A DNA stretch of 64,000 nucleotides from Roseovarius mucosus. Lineage in GTDB: Bacteria; Pseudomonadota; Alphaproteobacteria; Rhodobacterales; Rhodobacteraceae. Positions within the stretch are counted from its first letter, which is position 1; each line of letters opens with the position of its first letter. The notes below the pieces were generated by a model. The model was given only the letters and a program-made list of their open reading frames with translations. It was not told the origin of the DNA and did no database searches. Both the position numbers and the translations under genes were made by a program. The stretch spans positions 1,618,501-1,682,500 of the forward strand of contig NZ_CP020474.1 of the NCBI RefSeq assembly GCF_002080415.1. Reading direction: 5' to 3'. Of the stretch, positions 17,266 through 26,152 are shown piece after piece.

Positions 17266-18249
17266 TCACAGACCATAGGATCTGAGCATTATTGGCGTCA
17301 TTCCGTAGCGTTGTTTGAACAATCGCGAGAAATGCGCCGAGCCTTCAAATCCGCAAGAAAGGGCAATTTCCGTTAGCGAAAGTGAGCTGCCCTCGATCAG
17401 GGTGCGGGCGCGATGCAGGCGCAGATCGCGGGAATAGGCCTGTGGGCTCTTGCCCAAGTGGCGCGCGAAGAGACGCTCAAGCTGCCGCGCCGACAGGTTA
17501 ATGCTTTGGGCGATCTCGGCGGTTGATTGTGGAAACTCAATGTTGGTTTCCATTGCCTTCAGAGCTTTGCGCAGGGGGCCGTCCGGTAAGCTGGCTAAAT
17601 CGCTTAAGCCCTGCGGTTGCTCGCTTTCGGCCATTCGCAGGCGTTCCAAAAGCAAGACACGGCCCACGTCCCGCATCAAGACCAATGAGGTCATCTCAGC
17701 GATCAGCGCCAGAACCACATCAGCGGTTGCGGCCATGCCCGCGCTTGTCACCAGATTACCCGATCTGGTGAAAAGAGTGTTGGTGCCCCTTTCAGCTATT
17801 CCTGCCTCCTCCAGCATCGGGCGCCCTTCCCAGTGCACGGCGGCGGTTTCGGCTGCACCTGCGGTAAGAAGCGCTTGTGCGGCATCTGACAGGACCACGG
17901 CCAGCCCGCCCGCGTTTCGCACGCGCTGAAGGCGCGGCAGGAACCGGCGCAGTGCACGTGCCATTTCCGACCCACCGGTCACGATCAGAAGATCCGGCAG
18001 GTTCGTCGTCGAGTCCATCGGTGTGACTGTGATTTCCATTCCACCAAGCGACGTTAGCGTGTTCGCGGCGTCGACGGACACGATCTGCAGCCGGAACAAC
18101 TCGCGGCCCGCCAAACGGTTGGCAATCCGAAAGCTGTCGAAGGCAATGGCAAGCTCTGTCGCAACGAAACCCTGCGCAAGCAGGATTTCGACCAATTTCG
18201 GACCATTTCCCTTGGGGCTAGGCCCGGACACGCAGGTTTTCTGGGTCAT
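17266..18249 (-). CDS. GlxA-type AraC regulator (DJ-1/PfpI + HTH)
   Basis: 327 residues. An N-terminal DJ-1/PfpI amidotransferase-like sensor (about 20-190: VEILLAQGFVATELAIAFDSFRIANRL, LLIVTGGSEMARALRRFLPRLQRVRNAGGLAVVLSDAAQALLTAG) lacks the nucleophilic Cys at the elbow and has Ser-Asp instead, so it senses and does not hydrolyse. The C-terminal AraC double HTH is about 230-320 (QSINLSARQLERLFARHLGKSPQAYSRDLRLHRARTLI, IALSCGFEGSAHFSRLFKQRYG). Relatives (GbdR, CdhR) activate betaine and carnitine catabolism. Its start overlaps the end of the dimethylglycine dehydrogenase-like gene by 32 bp, so both are co-transcribed and it is likely the cluster's activator. Confidence 0.9.
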   Translation of the reverse strand: MTQKTCVSGPSPKGNGPKLVEILLAQGFVATELAIAFDSFRIANRLAGRELFRLQIVSVDAANTLTSLGGMEITVTPMDSTTNLPDLLIVTGGSEMARALRRFLPRLQRVRNAGGLAVVLSDAAQALLTAGAAETAAVHWEGRPMLEEAGIAERGTNTLFTRSGNLVTSAGMAATADVVLALIAEMTSLVLMRDVGRVLLLERLRMAESEQPQGLSDLASLPDGPLRKALKAMETNIEFPQSTAEIAQSINLSARQLERLFARHLGKSPQAYSRDLRLHRARTLIEGSSLSLTEIALSCGFEGSAHFSRLFKQRYGMTPIMLRSYGL

Positions 18250-20638
18250 ACAGACACTCGGGCACCACTGTCGCCTGCGTAGGGACCCCTATCACCTCCA
18301 CCATCAGCGCTGTGCCTTCTGCGGCAAAAGCGGGTTCCACGAAACCCATGGCGATATTCTTGCCTACCCGGTGCCCCCACCCAACGGAGGTGACCGATCC
18401 CACAACCCGACCGTCGCACAGGATCGCATCGCCCCCATGCGCGGTGGCATGCGTGGCATCGAGGACCATCGAAACAAAGGCACGGCGGTGGCCTTCGGCG
18501 ATCATCTTTTCCAGCGCCGCCTTGCCGATGAAATGGGGTTTATCCATCTTTACAAAGCGCCCGAGGCTGGATTCGAACGGGGTAAACTCGGTCACGAGGT
18601 CCGCCTTCCAATGGCGATATCCCTTTTCCATGCGCATAGATTCAACAGCGTAGGACCCAAACAGCCGCAATCCGTGCGCCTCGCCCGCCTTTCGCAGCGC
18701 CAGATAGGCCGCGTAAAGCTGCGCGTTCGGGACGTGGATTTCATAGGCCAACTCGCCCGAGAAACTGACCGACATCACCACAGCAGGTGCGATGCCAACA
18801 AAGGCCCGCCGCACCGAGAGCCAAGGAAAGGCCGTGGCCGACCAATCCCCGCGCGACGCGGCCGCCAGCACATCACGTGATTTTGGACCGGCCAGCACAA
18901 GGATCGTATGATCATTCGTCAGCGACCGGATGCTGACCGACCCATCCTTGGGCATATGCGCCGTCAGCCAGTCCATGTCGTGATATTCTGACGCCGCCGC
19001 CGAACCATACCAGATCGTGCCGTCATCGATATTCGCAAGCGTCGCCTCGCCCTTGACCATACCGTGATGGTTCAAAAGGTAGCCAAGCCCAACCTTGCCG
19101 ACCTTCCGCGTCATCCGCCCGCAAAACATCGTGTCCAGCCAGTCCTGCGCGCCCGGCCCGGTGATTTCGAACCGGTTGAAGCCGTTGACTTCGGTCATCC
19201 CGACGCCGGTTTGCACTGCGCGCACCTCGGCTGCGACCACGTCGAACGCCTCATTGAATCGGAAGCCGTGGGTTTCGTGGAAGTCAGGCGAGGGCTTGAT
19301 GTAAGCCATACGCTCCCAGCCGTTCACGACGCCGAATTCGGCACCTTCTGCCGCCAGGATCGGTGTCAGGGGCGTGGTTTTCATCGGTCGGCCAGCCGGG
19401 CGGTGTTCGTGCGGCAGGTGAAAGCGAAATTCGTTCTGGTAATCCTCAATGGCCTTGAGGGCGCAAAGTTCCACATTCGCGTGGGTCGTAAAGCGGCGCG
19501 GGTCGATGACCCAGGTGTCATACTGCGCTTCGCCATGCACGATCTGCTGCGCCAGAAGCCAGCCATGGCCGCCTCCCTCTCCAATCCCGGCGCGCAGGCC
19601 GATGATGCAGAATGCGTTGCGTTTGCCCGGAATCGGGCCGACCAGAGGTGCTCCATCAATGGTATAGGTGATCGGACCATTGACGATGGTGTGGATCCCC
19701 ACTTCCTCCAACGCGGGCATACGTTTGAAGACGTTTTCTAGCACGGGCAGCACGCGGTCAGTGTCCGATGGACAAAGCGCGTTGACGAAATGTGGATCCA
19801 CCCCGTCCATGCCCCATGTCCGACAATCCTGTTCGTAGAAGCCGACCAGCAGCCCCTGTTTTTCTTGACGCGAATAGAAATCGTCGATCGGGCAGCGCAA
19901 AAGAGGTACCCGTTTGCCAAAGTCGATTATCCCCTGGATCGGTTCGGTCAGGAAATACTGATGCTCCATCGACATGACCGGGTGATGCACCCCCATCATC
20001 GCGCCAACCTCGTTCACGCGATAGCCGCAGGCGTTCACCACAATCTCGCAGGCGATATCGCCTTGGTCGGTATGGACAATCCAGCTATCGTCTTTCAATT
20101 GCGTGAGGCCTGTGACAGGCGTGTTGCGATAGACCTCTGCCCCTGCCTTGCGAGCCCGTCTTGCGAGCGCTTGACAGAGCTGCGCGGGGTCGATGTCGCC
20201 ATCCTCGCCGTCCCACAAACCGCCCACCAGACGATCAGTGGTGATCAGCGGATGGCGGCGGGCGCATTCGGCGGCATCGAGGATTTCAAACTCCACCCCC
20301 ATCACCTTGGCTTGGCTGGCAAAGTGGCGATAACCATCCATTGTGGTTTCGGAATTGGCGAGGCGGATACCGCCATCGCCGTGATGGTAATTGATCGGAT
20401 AATCAGGATCTGCAGCCAATTCCTTGTAGAGACTAATCGAATGGCTTTTCAGTCCCACCATCGTCTGGGTCATTCCAAAATTGGTGACCTGCGCCGCTGA
20501 ATGCCAAGTGGTTCCGGATGTCAGCTCGTTGCGTTCCAGCAAGACGACATCGGTCCAGCCCTCTTGCGTCAAGTGGTACAGGGTGGAGCAGCCAGCAATG
20601 CCGCCGCCAATCACCACAACGCGAGTTGTCGATTTCAT
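18218..20638 (-). CDS. Dimethylglycine/sarcosine dehydrogenase-like protein (FAD + GcvT)
   Basis: 806 residues in two modules. Residues 1-400 form a DAO-type flavoprotein: VVVIGGGIAGCSTLYHLTQEGW is the Rossmann motif, and SGTTWHSAAQV contains the His that carries covalent FAD in dimethylglycine dehydrogenase; GHGWLLAQQIV closes the fold. Residues 430-806 form a GcvT aminomethyltransferase domain that binds tetrahydrofolate (FEITGPGAQDWLD, AGPKSRDVLAAAS, FSGELAYEIHVP, GSYAVESMRMEKGYRHW). The pair oxidatively N-demethylates a methylated amino acid and passes the one-carbon unit to folate. Next to an MttB methyltransferase and a betaine importer, dimethylglycine or a related N-methyl acid is the likely substrate. 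Confidence 0.9.
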   Translation of the reverse strand: MKSTTRVVVIGGGIAGCSTLYHLTQEGWTDVVLLERNELTSGTTWHSAAQVTNFGMTQTMVGLKSHSISLYKELAADPDYPINYHHGDGGIRLANSETTMDGYRHFASQAKVMGVEFEILDAAECARRHPLITTDRLVGGLWDGEDGDIDPAQLCQALARRARKAGAEVYRNTPVTGLTQLKDDSWIVHTDQGDIACEIVVNACGYRVNEVGAMMGVHHPVMSMEHQYFLTEPIQGIIDFGKRVPLLRCPIDDFYSRQEKQGLLVGFYEQDCRTWGMDGVDPHFVNALCPSDTDRVLPVLENVFKRMPALEEVGIHTIVNGPITYTIDGAPLVGPIPGKRNAFCIIGLRAGIGEGGGHGWLLAQQIVHGEAQYDTWVIDPRRFTTHANVELCALKAIEDYQNEFRFHLPHEHRPAGRPMKTTPLTPILAAEGAEFGVVNGWERMAYIKPSPDFHETHGFRFNEAFDVVAAEVRAVQTGVGMTEVNGFNRFEITGPGAQDWLDTMFCGRMTRKVGKVGLGYLLNHHGMVKGEATLANIDDGTIWYGSAAASEYHDMDWLTAHMPKDGSVSIRSLTNDHTILVLAGPKSRDVLAAASRGDWSATAFPWLSVRRAFVGIAPAVVMSVSFSGELAYEIHVPNAQLYAAYLALRKAGEAHGLRLFGSYAVESMRMEKGYRHWKADLVTEFTPFESSLGRFVKMDKPHFIGKAALEKMIAEGHRRAFVSMVLDATHATAHGGDAILCDGRVVGSVTSVGWGHRVGKNIAMGFVEPAFAAEGTALMVEVIGVPTQATVVPECLYDPENLRVRA

Positions 20639-20814
20639 ATCATTCGCTCCTGCTGCTTATTGCTATGACAAGGGCAAAGCGGCCAGGTTTCGTCAATCAA
20701 GGTCAGGTGCGTTCATAAAATGCGAAGCGTCTCGTAAGAAAGATTGAAGTCGCAGCTTCAGCGTTGTCAGCGACGGCACCATAGGCCTCAGTAGAACAGA
20801 AATCGGAGGGCGAG

Positions 20815-22353
20815 ATGAACGAAGGACAAACTGGGCGACGCAGTGGTGGCCGGGCAGACCGGGTTGCCAAAAGGGCGTTGCCGCCTGCGGTCAATCCTTG
20901 TCCACCGGGTCAGCGGGGCGGGCAATACCGACCCTTGTCCGAAGCCGATATAGTGGCCATCTACCAGACCGCACTTCGGCTTCTGTCTGATCTGGGCGTG
21001 GGCGAGGTGCCGGAAATTCTTGTAAAGCCGTTCCTGGCCGCCGGGGCCACCTTTGGCGACGGGCGGGTGTTCTTTCCGCAAGACATGGTCAAGCGGGCCA
21101 TCGGCATGGCTGCGAAAACCTTCACCTTTCATGGCCGCGATCCCGCGCGGTCAATCGAGGTGGGCGGCGATGCCGTGCATTTCGGCACCGGCGGCGCGGC
21201 CGTTCTGACGTTGGATATTGACAGTGGCGGCTACCGCCCCTCAACCCTGCGCGATCTTTACGATTTCACAAGGTTGCAGGACACGTTGACCAATGTCAGC
21301 TGGTTTACCCGCTGCTGTGTCGCGACCGACCTGCCGGATATCTATGACCTTGATGTCAACACGGTCTTTGCACTGATGAAGGGCACAACGAAACCTGTCG
21401 CCACGTCGTTCACGATCCACGAGCATGTTGCGCCGATCATGCGGATGGTCGACATCGGCCTAGGCGGCGATGGCACGTCTGGCTTGTTTCGCGCAACTCC
21501 ATTTCTAAAGACTCATATCTCGCCGATGATCTCGCCGATGCGCTATGGCGAGGATGCGGTGATGGTGACGCTGGCCTGTATCGAGCATGGGATTCCCCTG
21601 TCCTGCATCACCGCAGCGCAGTCTGGCGCAACAGCACCCGCGACGCTGGCCGGATTTCTGGCCCAGTCGCTTGCCGAGACGCTGGCCAGCTTGATCATGG
21701 TCAACGTCATCAAGCCCGGTCATCCGATGGTTTTTTCCAACTGGCCTTTGGTGGTGGACCTGCGCACCGGTTCCTTTGTGGGTGGCGGCGGCGAGATCAG
21801 CGTCATGAACGCGGCTTCGGCGCAGATTTCCAACTGGCTTGGCCTACCTTCGGGCGTTGCCTCCAGCATGACCGACGCCAAGGTGCCGGATGCGCAATAC
21901 GGGGCCGAAAAAGGGATATCCTCGCTTGCCGCGGCCCTCGGCGGAGGGAACCTGATCTACGAGTCATCCGGCATGATGGCGTCTTTGCTGGGGGCAAGCT
22001 TCGAAGCCTTCATCCTGGATGACGAGATGCACTCGCTCATCTACCGCACCCTGCGTGGGGTCGAAGTCAGCGAAGAAACGCTGGGTTATGAGGCGATCTG
22101 CGAGGCGGTGCTGGGACCGGGCCATTTCTTGGGCGGAACGCATACCATTGCGGCGATGCAACGCGATTACTTTTACCCCACCATCGCCGACCGTGACGCG
22201 CCCGTCACCTGGGAAGAAAAGGGCCGCCCCGATGCTTGGGGCCGTGCAAAGCTTGCTGCGCGCCGCGTGCTGGAGACGCATCATCCCTCCTATCTCGCGC
22301 CCGAGGCTGAGGCCCGGATGCGCGACGAGTTCCCGATCCAACTGGACCCCTGA
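20815..22353 (+). CDS. MttB-family corrinoid methyltransferase, non-pyrrolysine
   Basis: 512 residues of the trimethylamine methyltransferase superfamily: DLGVGEVPEILVKPFLAAG, HFGTGGAAVLTLD, VATSFTIHEHVAPIMRMVDIGLGG, and ISSLAAALGGGNLIYESSGMMASLLGASFEAFILDDEMHSLIYRTLRG. The frame is continuous with no internal amber codon, so this is the non-Pyl branch, whose studied members demethylate quaternary amines (glycine betaine, proline betaine, carnitine) to a corrinoid protein. No corrinoid protein or reactivase gene is in the window. GGAGGG is 5 bp before ATG 20815. Divergent from the dehydrogenase gene across a 176-bp spacer. Confidence 0.9.
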   Translation: MNEGQTGRRSGGRADRVAKRALPPAVNPCPPGQRGGQYRPLSEADIVAIYQTALRLLSDLGVGEVPEILVKPFLAAGATFGDGRVFFPQDMVKRAIGMAAKTFTFHGRDPARSIEVGGDAVHFGTGGAAVLTLDIDSGGYRPSTLRDLYDFTRLQDTLTNVSWFTRCCVATDLPDIYDLDVNTVFALMKGTTKPVATSFTIHEHVAPIMRMVDIGLGGDGTSGLFRATPFLKTHISPMISPMRYGEDAVMVTLACIEHGIPLSCITAAQSGATAPATLAGFLAQSLAETLASLIMVNVIKPGHPMVFSNWPLVVDLRTGSFVGGGGEISVMNAASAQISNWLGLPSGVASSMTDAKVPDAQYGAEKGISSLAAALGGGNLIYESSGMMASLLGASFEAFILDDEMHSLIYRTLRGVEVSEETLGYEAICEAVLGPGHFLGGTHTIAAMQRDYFYPTIADRDAPVTWEEKGRPDAWGRAKLAARRVLETHHPSYLAPEAEARMRDEFPIQLDP

Positions 22354-22530
22354 AAGGAGAGGTTTGGCAAAAGCGTTGCCTAGGTGGGGCCGCATAGCCT
22401 GACCGACCTCACGCGCGGGCAAACCGTGGCACCGGCCGATGCGGCAGAACTGGAAAGAGGGCGCAAAGACAGGGCCGTTTGCCAACAGTCTCAAACGTCT
22501 CGTCAGCGCCAATCAGGATTGTGTGCGGCC

Positions 22531-23529
22531 TCAGGCTTCGGTCTGGGGTTCATCCTCTGCCACCTCGATCGCGCCCTCAAAGCCCGGCACAATCGCCTCG
22601 AAGCGGGGAACAAGCACGTTTCGCAGGATGCGGCGGCAGTCGCGTGCCAGTGCTTCGGGCAACTGGCCCAGTTCTTCGGCGCGGGCCACAAGGTGGATAT
22701 GGCGCGTTTCGCCTGCAAAGGGCAACGGCAGGACATCGAGCATCGGGATGAAACGTTCGGCATCCAGGAGGTTTAAAGGGGTCGTCAGTGTCCAACCGCC
22801 GGTTTGCACGACCATTGCAAGAACCGACCGTGTCGCCTCGAACGCATAGCGACGGGGGACGTTCAGTTTCACGCGCTTCAGGTGCTGGGCGACCTTCTGG
22901 CCGATGGGCATCGTCTCTGAATACTGCACGAAGGGCAGCCGGGCCAGCGCTTCGCGTGGGTCGGTGCCGGGCTTGATCGCCCCTTTGGCGGTCAACAAGA
23001 TGAAGGCTTCGCGCAGGATCGGGACAGATTGAAACGTGGTGCTTTCAGCAGGCAGCAGGGCGGTTACGCCAATATCGGCCTCTCGTGTTTGCAGCCGGTC
23101 AATGATCTGGTCGGACCGGCCAGAGAAAGCATAGACAAAGCACTTGCGAAACCGCTTTTGCAGGGCAGACACAAGAACGGGCGTCAGCGAGGCATCAAGG
23201 TCGTCGATGATCGCCAGATTGAGTTGCGGTAAGCTGGTCAAGCTGATCTCGGCCAACTCGGCCTGCGCCTCGGAGACGACCGACAGGATACGGTGAGCAT
23301 GGGCGCGGAGCACCTGACCTGCGGGGGTCAGGGTGACTGGCTTGGCGCGACGGTCAAAGAGTTTCGCACCGATGGCGGCTTCCAGCGCGGTGATATGCTG
23401 GCTGACGCCCGAGGACGATCCACCAAGCCTTTGAGCGGCCCCGGCGATGGAACCTGCTTCCTCCAGCGCTACGAAAACGCGCAATCCGCGTAAGGTCAGT
23501 TCGGCTGGCAGGCGGGTAACGTCGGACAT
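22531..23529 (-). CDS. LysR family transcriptional regulator
   Basis: 332 residues. N-terminal winged HTH at about 10-70 (LRGLRVFVALEEAGSIAGAAQRLGGSSSGVSQHITALEAAIGAKLFDRR), followed by a periplasmic-binding-like effector domain. AGGAG lies 5 bp before ATG 23529. It lies 28 bp downstream of the ProW gene on the same strand, so it may be expressed with the importer, and it converges on the MttB gene. A betaine or a demethylated product is the natural guess for effector; nothing in the sequence fixes it. The 177-bp gap to the methyltransferase shows no clear terminator. Confidence 0.88.
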   Translation of the reverse strand: MSDVTRLPAELTLRGLRVFVALEEAGSIAGAAQRLGGSSSGVSQHITALEAAIGAKLFDRRAKPVTLTPAGQVLRAHAHRILSVVSEAQAELAEISLTSLPQLNLAIIDDLDASLTPVLVSALQKRFRKCFVYAFSGRSDQIIDRLQTREADIGVTALLPAESTTFQSVPILREAFILLTAKGAIKPGTDPREALARLPFVQYSETMPIGQKVAQHLKRVKLNVPRRYAFEATRSVLAMVVQTGGWTLTTPLNLLDAERFIPMLDVLPLPFAGETRHIHLVARAEELGQLPEALARDCRRILRNVLVPRFEAIVPGFEGAIEVAEDEPQTEA

Positions 23530-23557
23530 GGCAGCTCCTTTTCCGACAAACTAGCCG

Positions 23558-25042
23558 TCATTCGCGCTTGCGGAAACTGCCTTGCACGATGCGGTCAATA
23601 ACCATGGCGCAGAGTAGAATGGCCAACCCGGCGAGCAGCCCTTGCCCCTTCGCCGCATATTGCAGCGAGGTCAGCACCACCGACCCTAACCCCTGAGCGC
23701 CAATCAGACTGGCAATCACCACCATCGACAGGCACATCAGGATTGTCTGGTTGATCCCTGCAAGGATGGATGCCTTGGCCAACGGCAGTTCGACACCGCG
23801 CAAGACCTGCCATTCGGTCGCGCCATAGGCGCGGGCGGCTTCCTTTACATCCTCGGCAACGCCGGTCAGGCCAAGTGTGGTCAGCCGGATCACCGGCGGC
23901 ATGCCAAAGATCAGCGTGGCAATGATGCCGGGCGGCTTTCCCGTGCCGAAAAACGCGATGACAGGGATCAGATAGACGAAGGCGGGCATGGTCTGCATGA
24001 AGTCAAGGATCGGCTGGGCGATGGCAAACGCGGTCTTTGACCGGGCAAACCAAATGCCCAGCGGGATGCCGATGACGATGCACAGAATTGACGCCGCCCC
24101 CAGCAAAGCGACCGTCTGCATTGACAACTCCCAGAAGCCGTAGAACGCGAGATAGGCGAGTGCGGCAGCCGTGAACACTGCGATGCGGGGCCCGGCAAGT
24201 TGCCAGGCCAGCGTGCAGATCACAAGCATGATCACCGGCCAGGGGGTGCCAACAAGGACGATCTCCAACCCCTCGACCAGAATGCGGATGCTATTTCGGA
24301 GCCCGTCAAAGAACCCCTGCCCCGAGGCATATGCGGCTTCAAATCCTGCGTCAAACCAGGCCGCCGTGTCAGAGAATAGCGTCTTGTCAGCCGGAAATGT
24401 CGTTAGCCAATCCGGTGGCATACCGATCCTTGCGTAAAGCGTGACGCCATAGATCAAGCTGGCAAGGGCAAGGGTGACCGCCCCCCGCAGAGGCGGCGCG
24501 CCATGTGGCAGGGTCTGGTCACCCCGCCATGCGGTGTAGCGGCGTTCGTATATTGCATTGGCAAAGAACCCGGTTGCCAGCCGGATGACAAGCAGCAGGA
24601 TGACGCCCTGCACCACACGGGTGCTCGCCCCGTCTGTCAGGGATGCCGTTTCTGCCATTGCTGCATCAACGGCCTTTTGAAGGTTGTCGGCCAGTTTGGC
24701 GGCGCGGGTCGCGGTATCGGTGTCGCCGGCCGCTATGGCTTCGGTCGCCTCGGCGCGGCGCGTGGCGATAGTGTCTTGCAACTGGCTGATCCGGGCCGCC
24801 TCAGCACTGTTGGTATTGCCGCCAAGGCCAGAAACGATCTGGTTCAGGGCCAATAGGTCAAGAAAACAAAGCAGCAAGAACAGGAACGACATCCCCCGCA
24901 TCCCGGCCCAGATCGGGCCAAGAATCGCGGCGGCGGGGTTGAAGCTAAGGACAAAGCCAGATCGCGACTGGATCGCAGCAAAGGCGCGGGTGTAATAGGG
25001 GGCACTCGGGCCGGTAAATCGGGGGATCAAGTTGGCCTCCAT
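23558..25042 (-). CDS. proW: Glycine betaine/proline-type ABC transporter permease
   Basis: Inner-membrane subunit of a ProU-type importer, 494 residues. The C-terminal 250 residues are a standard ProW core: NSIRILVEGLEIVL, GIPLGIWFARSK, QPILDFMQTMPAFVYLIPVIAFFGTG and the EAARAYGATEWQVLRGVELPLA coupling loop. The extra N-terminal part has one membrane helix (about 50-70), a periplasmic charged helical stretch (about 80-140, RISQLQDTIATRRAEATEAI...), and more membrane helices. E. coli ProW is about 354 residues. ATG 25042 overlaps the ProV stop as TGATG, with GGGAGG upstream, so I reject the longer frame from 25144. Confidence 0.9.
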   Translation of the reverse strand: MEANLIPRFTGPSAPYYTRAFAAIQSRSGFVLSFNPAAAILGPIWAGMRGMSFLFLLLCFLDLLALNQIVSGLGGNTNSAEAARISQLQDTIATRRAEATEAIAAGDTDTATRAAKLADNLQKAVDAAMAETASLTDGASTRVVQGVILLLVIRLATGFFANAIYERRYTAWRGDQTLPHGAPPLRGAVTLALASLIYGVTLYARIGMPPDWLTTFPADKTLFSDTAAWFDAGFEAAYASGQGFFDGLRNSIRILVEGLEIVLVGTPWPVIMLVICTLAWQLAGPRIAVFTAAALAYLAFYGFWELSMQTVALLGAASILCIVIGIPLGIWFARSKTAFAIAQPILDFMQTMPAFVYLIPVIAFFGTGKPPGIIATLIFGMPPVIRLTTLGLTGVAEDVKEAARAYGATEWQVLRGVELPLAKASILAGINQTILMCLSMVVIASLIGAQGLGSVVLTSLQYAAKGQGLLAGLAILLCAMVIDRIVQGSFRKRE

Positions 25043-26073
25043 CAGCGTCCCTCCCTGATGGCCGTCAGAAGCCTGTCTTTGGTGACGATCCCCACCGGCA
25101 CGCCACCATCTTGGATGATAACTGGCAGAGTCGATCCCGAACACAGCCCAATCAGCGCATCAAGATTGGCAGTGGTGGGAGCATAGGAGGCGTTTGCGAC
25201 ATCGAAATGTGGAAAAGAGATCAAAGGCTCCATGACGGTGCGCGCGGTGATCAATCCCAGCTTCGAGATATTCTGCACGAAGGTCCTGACATAGTCATCC
25301 GCAGGCCGGGTCACGATTTCCTCGGGCGTGCCAGTCTGAACAATCCGGCCATCCTTCATGATGGCAATGCGGCTGCCGACACGGATCGCCTCATCCAGAT
25401 CATGGGTAATGAAAAGTGTGGTCTTGCCCAGCTTGTGCGACAATTCCATGAATTGGTCCTGCAATTGTCGCCGGATCAATGGGTCCAGTGCCGAAAACGG
25501 CTCGTCCATCAGCAGGATCTCGGGGTCGGCGGCCAGAGCCCGGGCCAGACCCACGCGCTGCTGCATGCCCCCAGACAGCTGGCGCGGCAGGCGGTCGCCA
25601 TAGCCTTGCAACCCCACCAGACTCAGCTTTTCCGCCGAAACTTGCCAGCGCGTACCCTTGGGAGAGCCGCGCAATTCCAAGGGATAGGCCACGTTATCCT
25701 GCACCGACCGGTGAGGCATCAACGCCATGTGCTGGAACACCATTCCGATGCGTTCAGCCCGCAGCGCCCGCAAGGCGGCAGGCGACAGTGCGCGCACGTC
25801 CTGCCCCAGCACGCGGATATCGCCCGATGTCGGCTCGATAAGGCGATTGACATGCCGCACCAAGGTGGACTTGCCGCTGCCCGACAGCCCCATGATGACA
25901 AAAATCTCGCCTGGCATGACAGAAATCGACGCCTCGGCAATGCCCACAACGCAGTTGTGCTTGGCCAGAACTTCGGCCTTTGTCGCGCCGGCCTTGGCAT
26001 CGGCAAGGGCGGCCTGTTCGGCGGTGCCGAAGATTTTCCAGACACCCGAAAGTTCGATCACAGGATCTGCCAT
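25042..26073 (-). CDS. proV: Glycine betaine/proline-type ABC transporter ATPase
   Basis: 343 residues with Walker A GLSGSGKST, the signature LSGGMQQRVGLARALA, Walker B ILLMDEPFSALDP and the switch His in LFITHDLDEA. C-terminal CBS-domain sequence (SFPHFDVANASYAPTTANLDALIGL...PVIIQDGGVPVGIVTKDRLLTAI) is the ProV/OpuAA osmosensing tail, though only one CBS repeat is clear. WKIFG near the N terminus is the ProV hallmark. Start at ATG 26073 (MADPVIELSG) is preferred over the frame opening at 26148. It follows ProX with an 79-bp gap and overlaps ProW by one base. Confidence 0.93.
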   Translation of the reverse strand: MADPVIELSGVWKIFGTAEQAALADAKAGATKAEVLAKHNCVVGIAEASISVMPGEIFVIMGLSGSGKSTLVRHVNRLIEPTSGDIRVLGQDVRALSPAALRALRAERIGMVFQHMALMPHRSVQDNVAYPLELRGSPKGTRWQVSAEKLSLVGLQGYGDRLPRQLSGGMQQRVGLARALAADPEILLMDEPFSALDPLIRRQLQDQFMELSHKLGKTTLFITHDLDEAIRVGSRIAIMKDGRIVQTGTPEEIVTRPADDYVRTFVQNISKLGLITARTVMEPLISFPHFDVANASYAPTTANLDALIGLCSGSTLPVIIQDGGVPVGIVTKDRLLTAIREGR

Positions 26074-26152
26074 TGCATGTCCATCTCGTGCCTCAAAGAA
26101 GGAAGGGCATGGCAGCGCGCCGCCATGCCCTGTGTTTTCCAGCCTCAAGATG

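Noticed and set aside
20815..22353. Pyrrolysine-containing trimethylamine methyltransferase
   Set aside because: No in-frame amber codon and full length in one frame, so non-Pyl branch.
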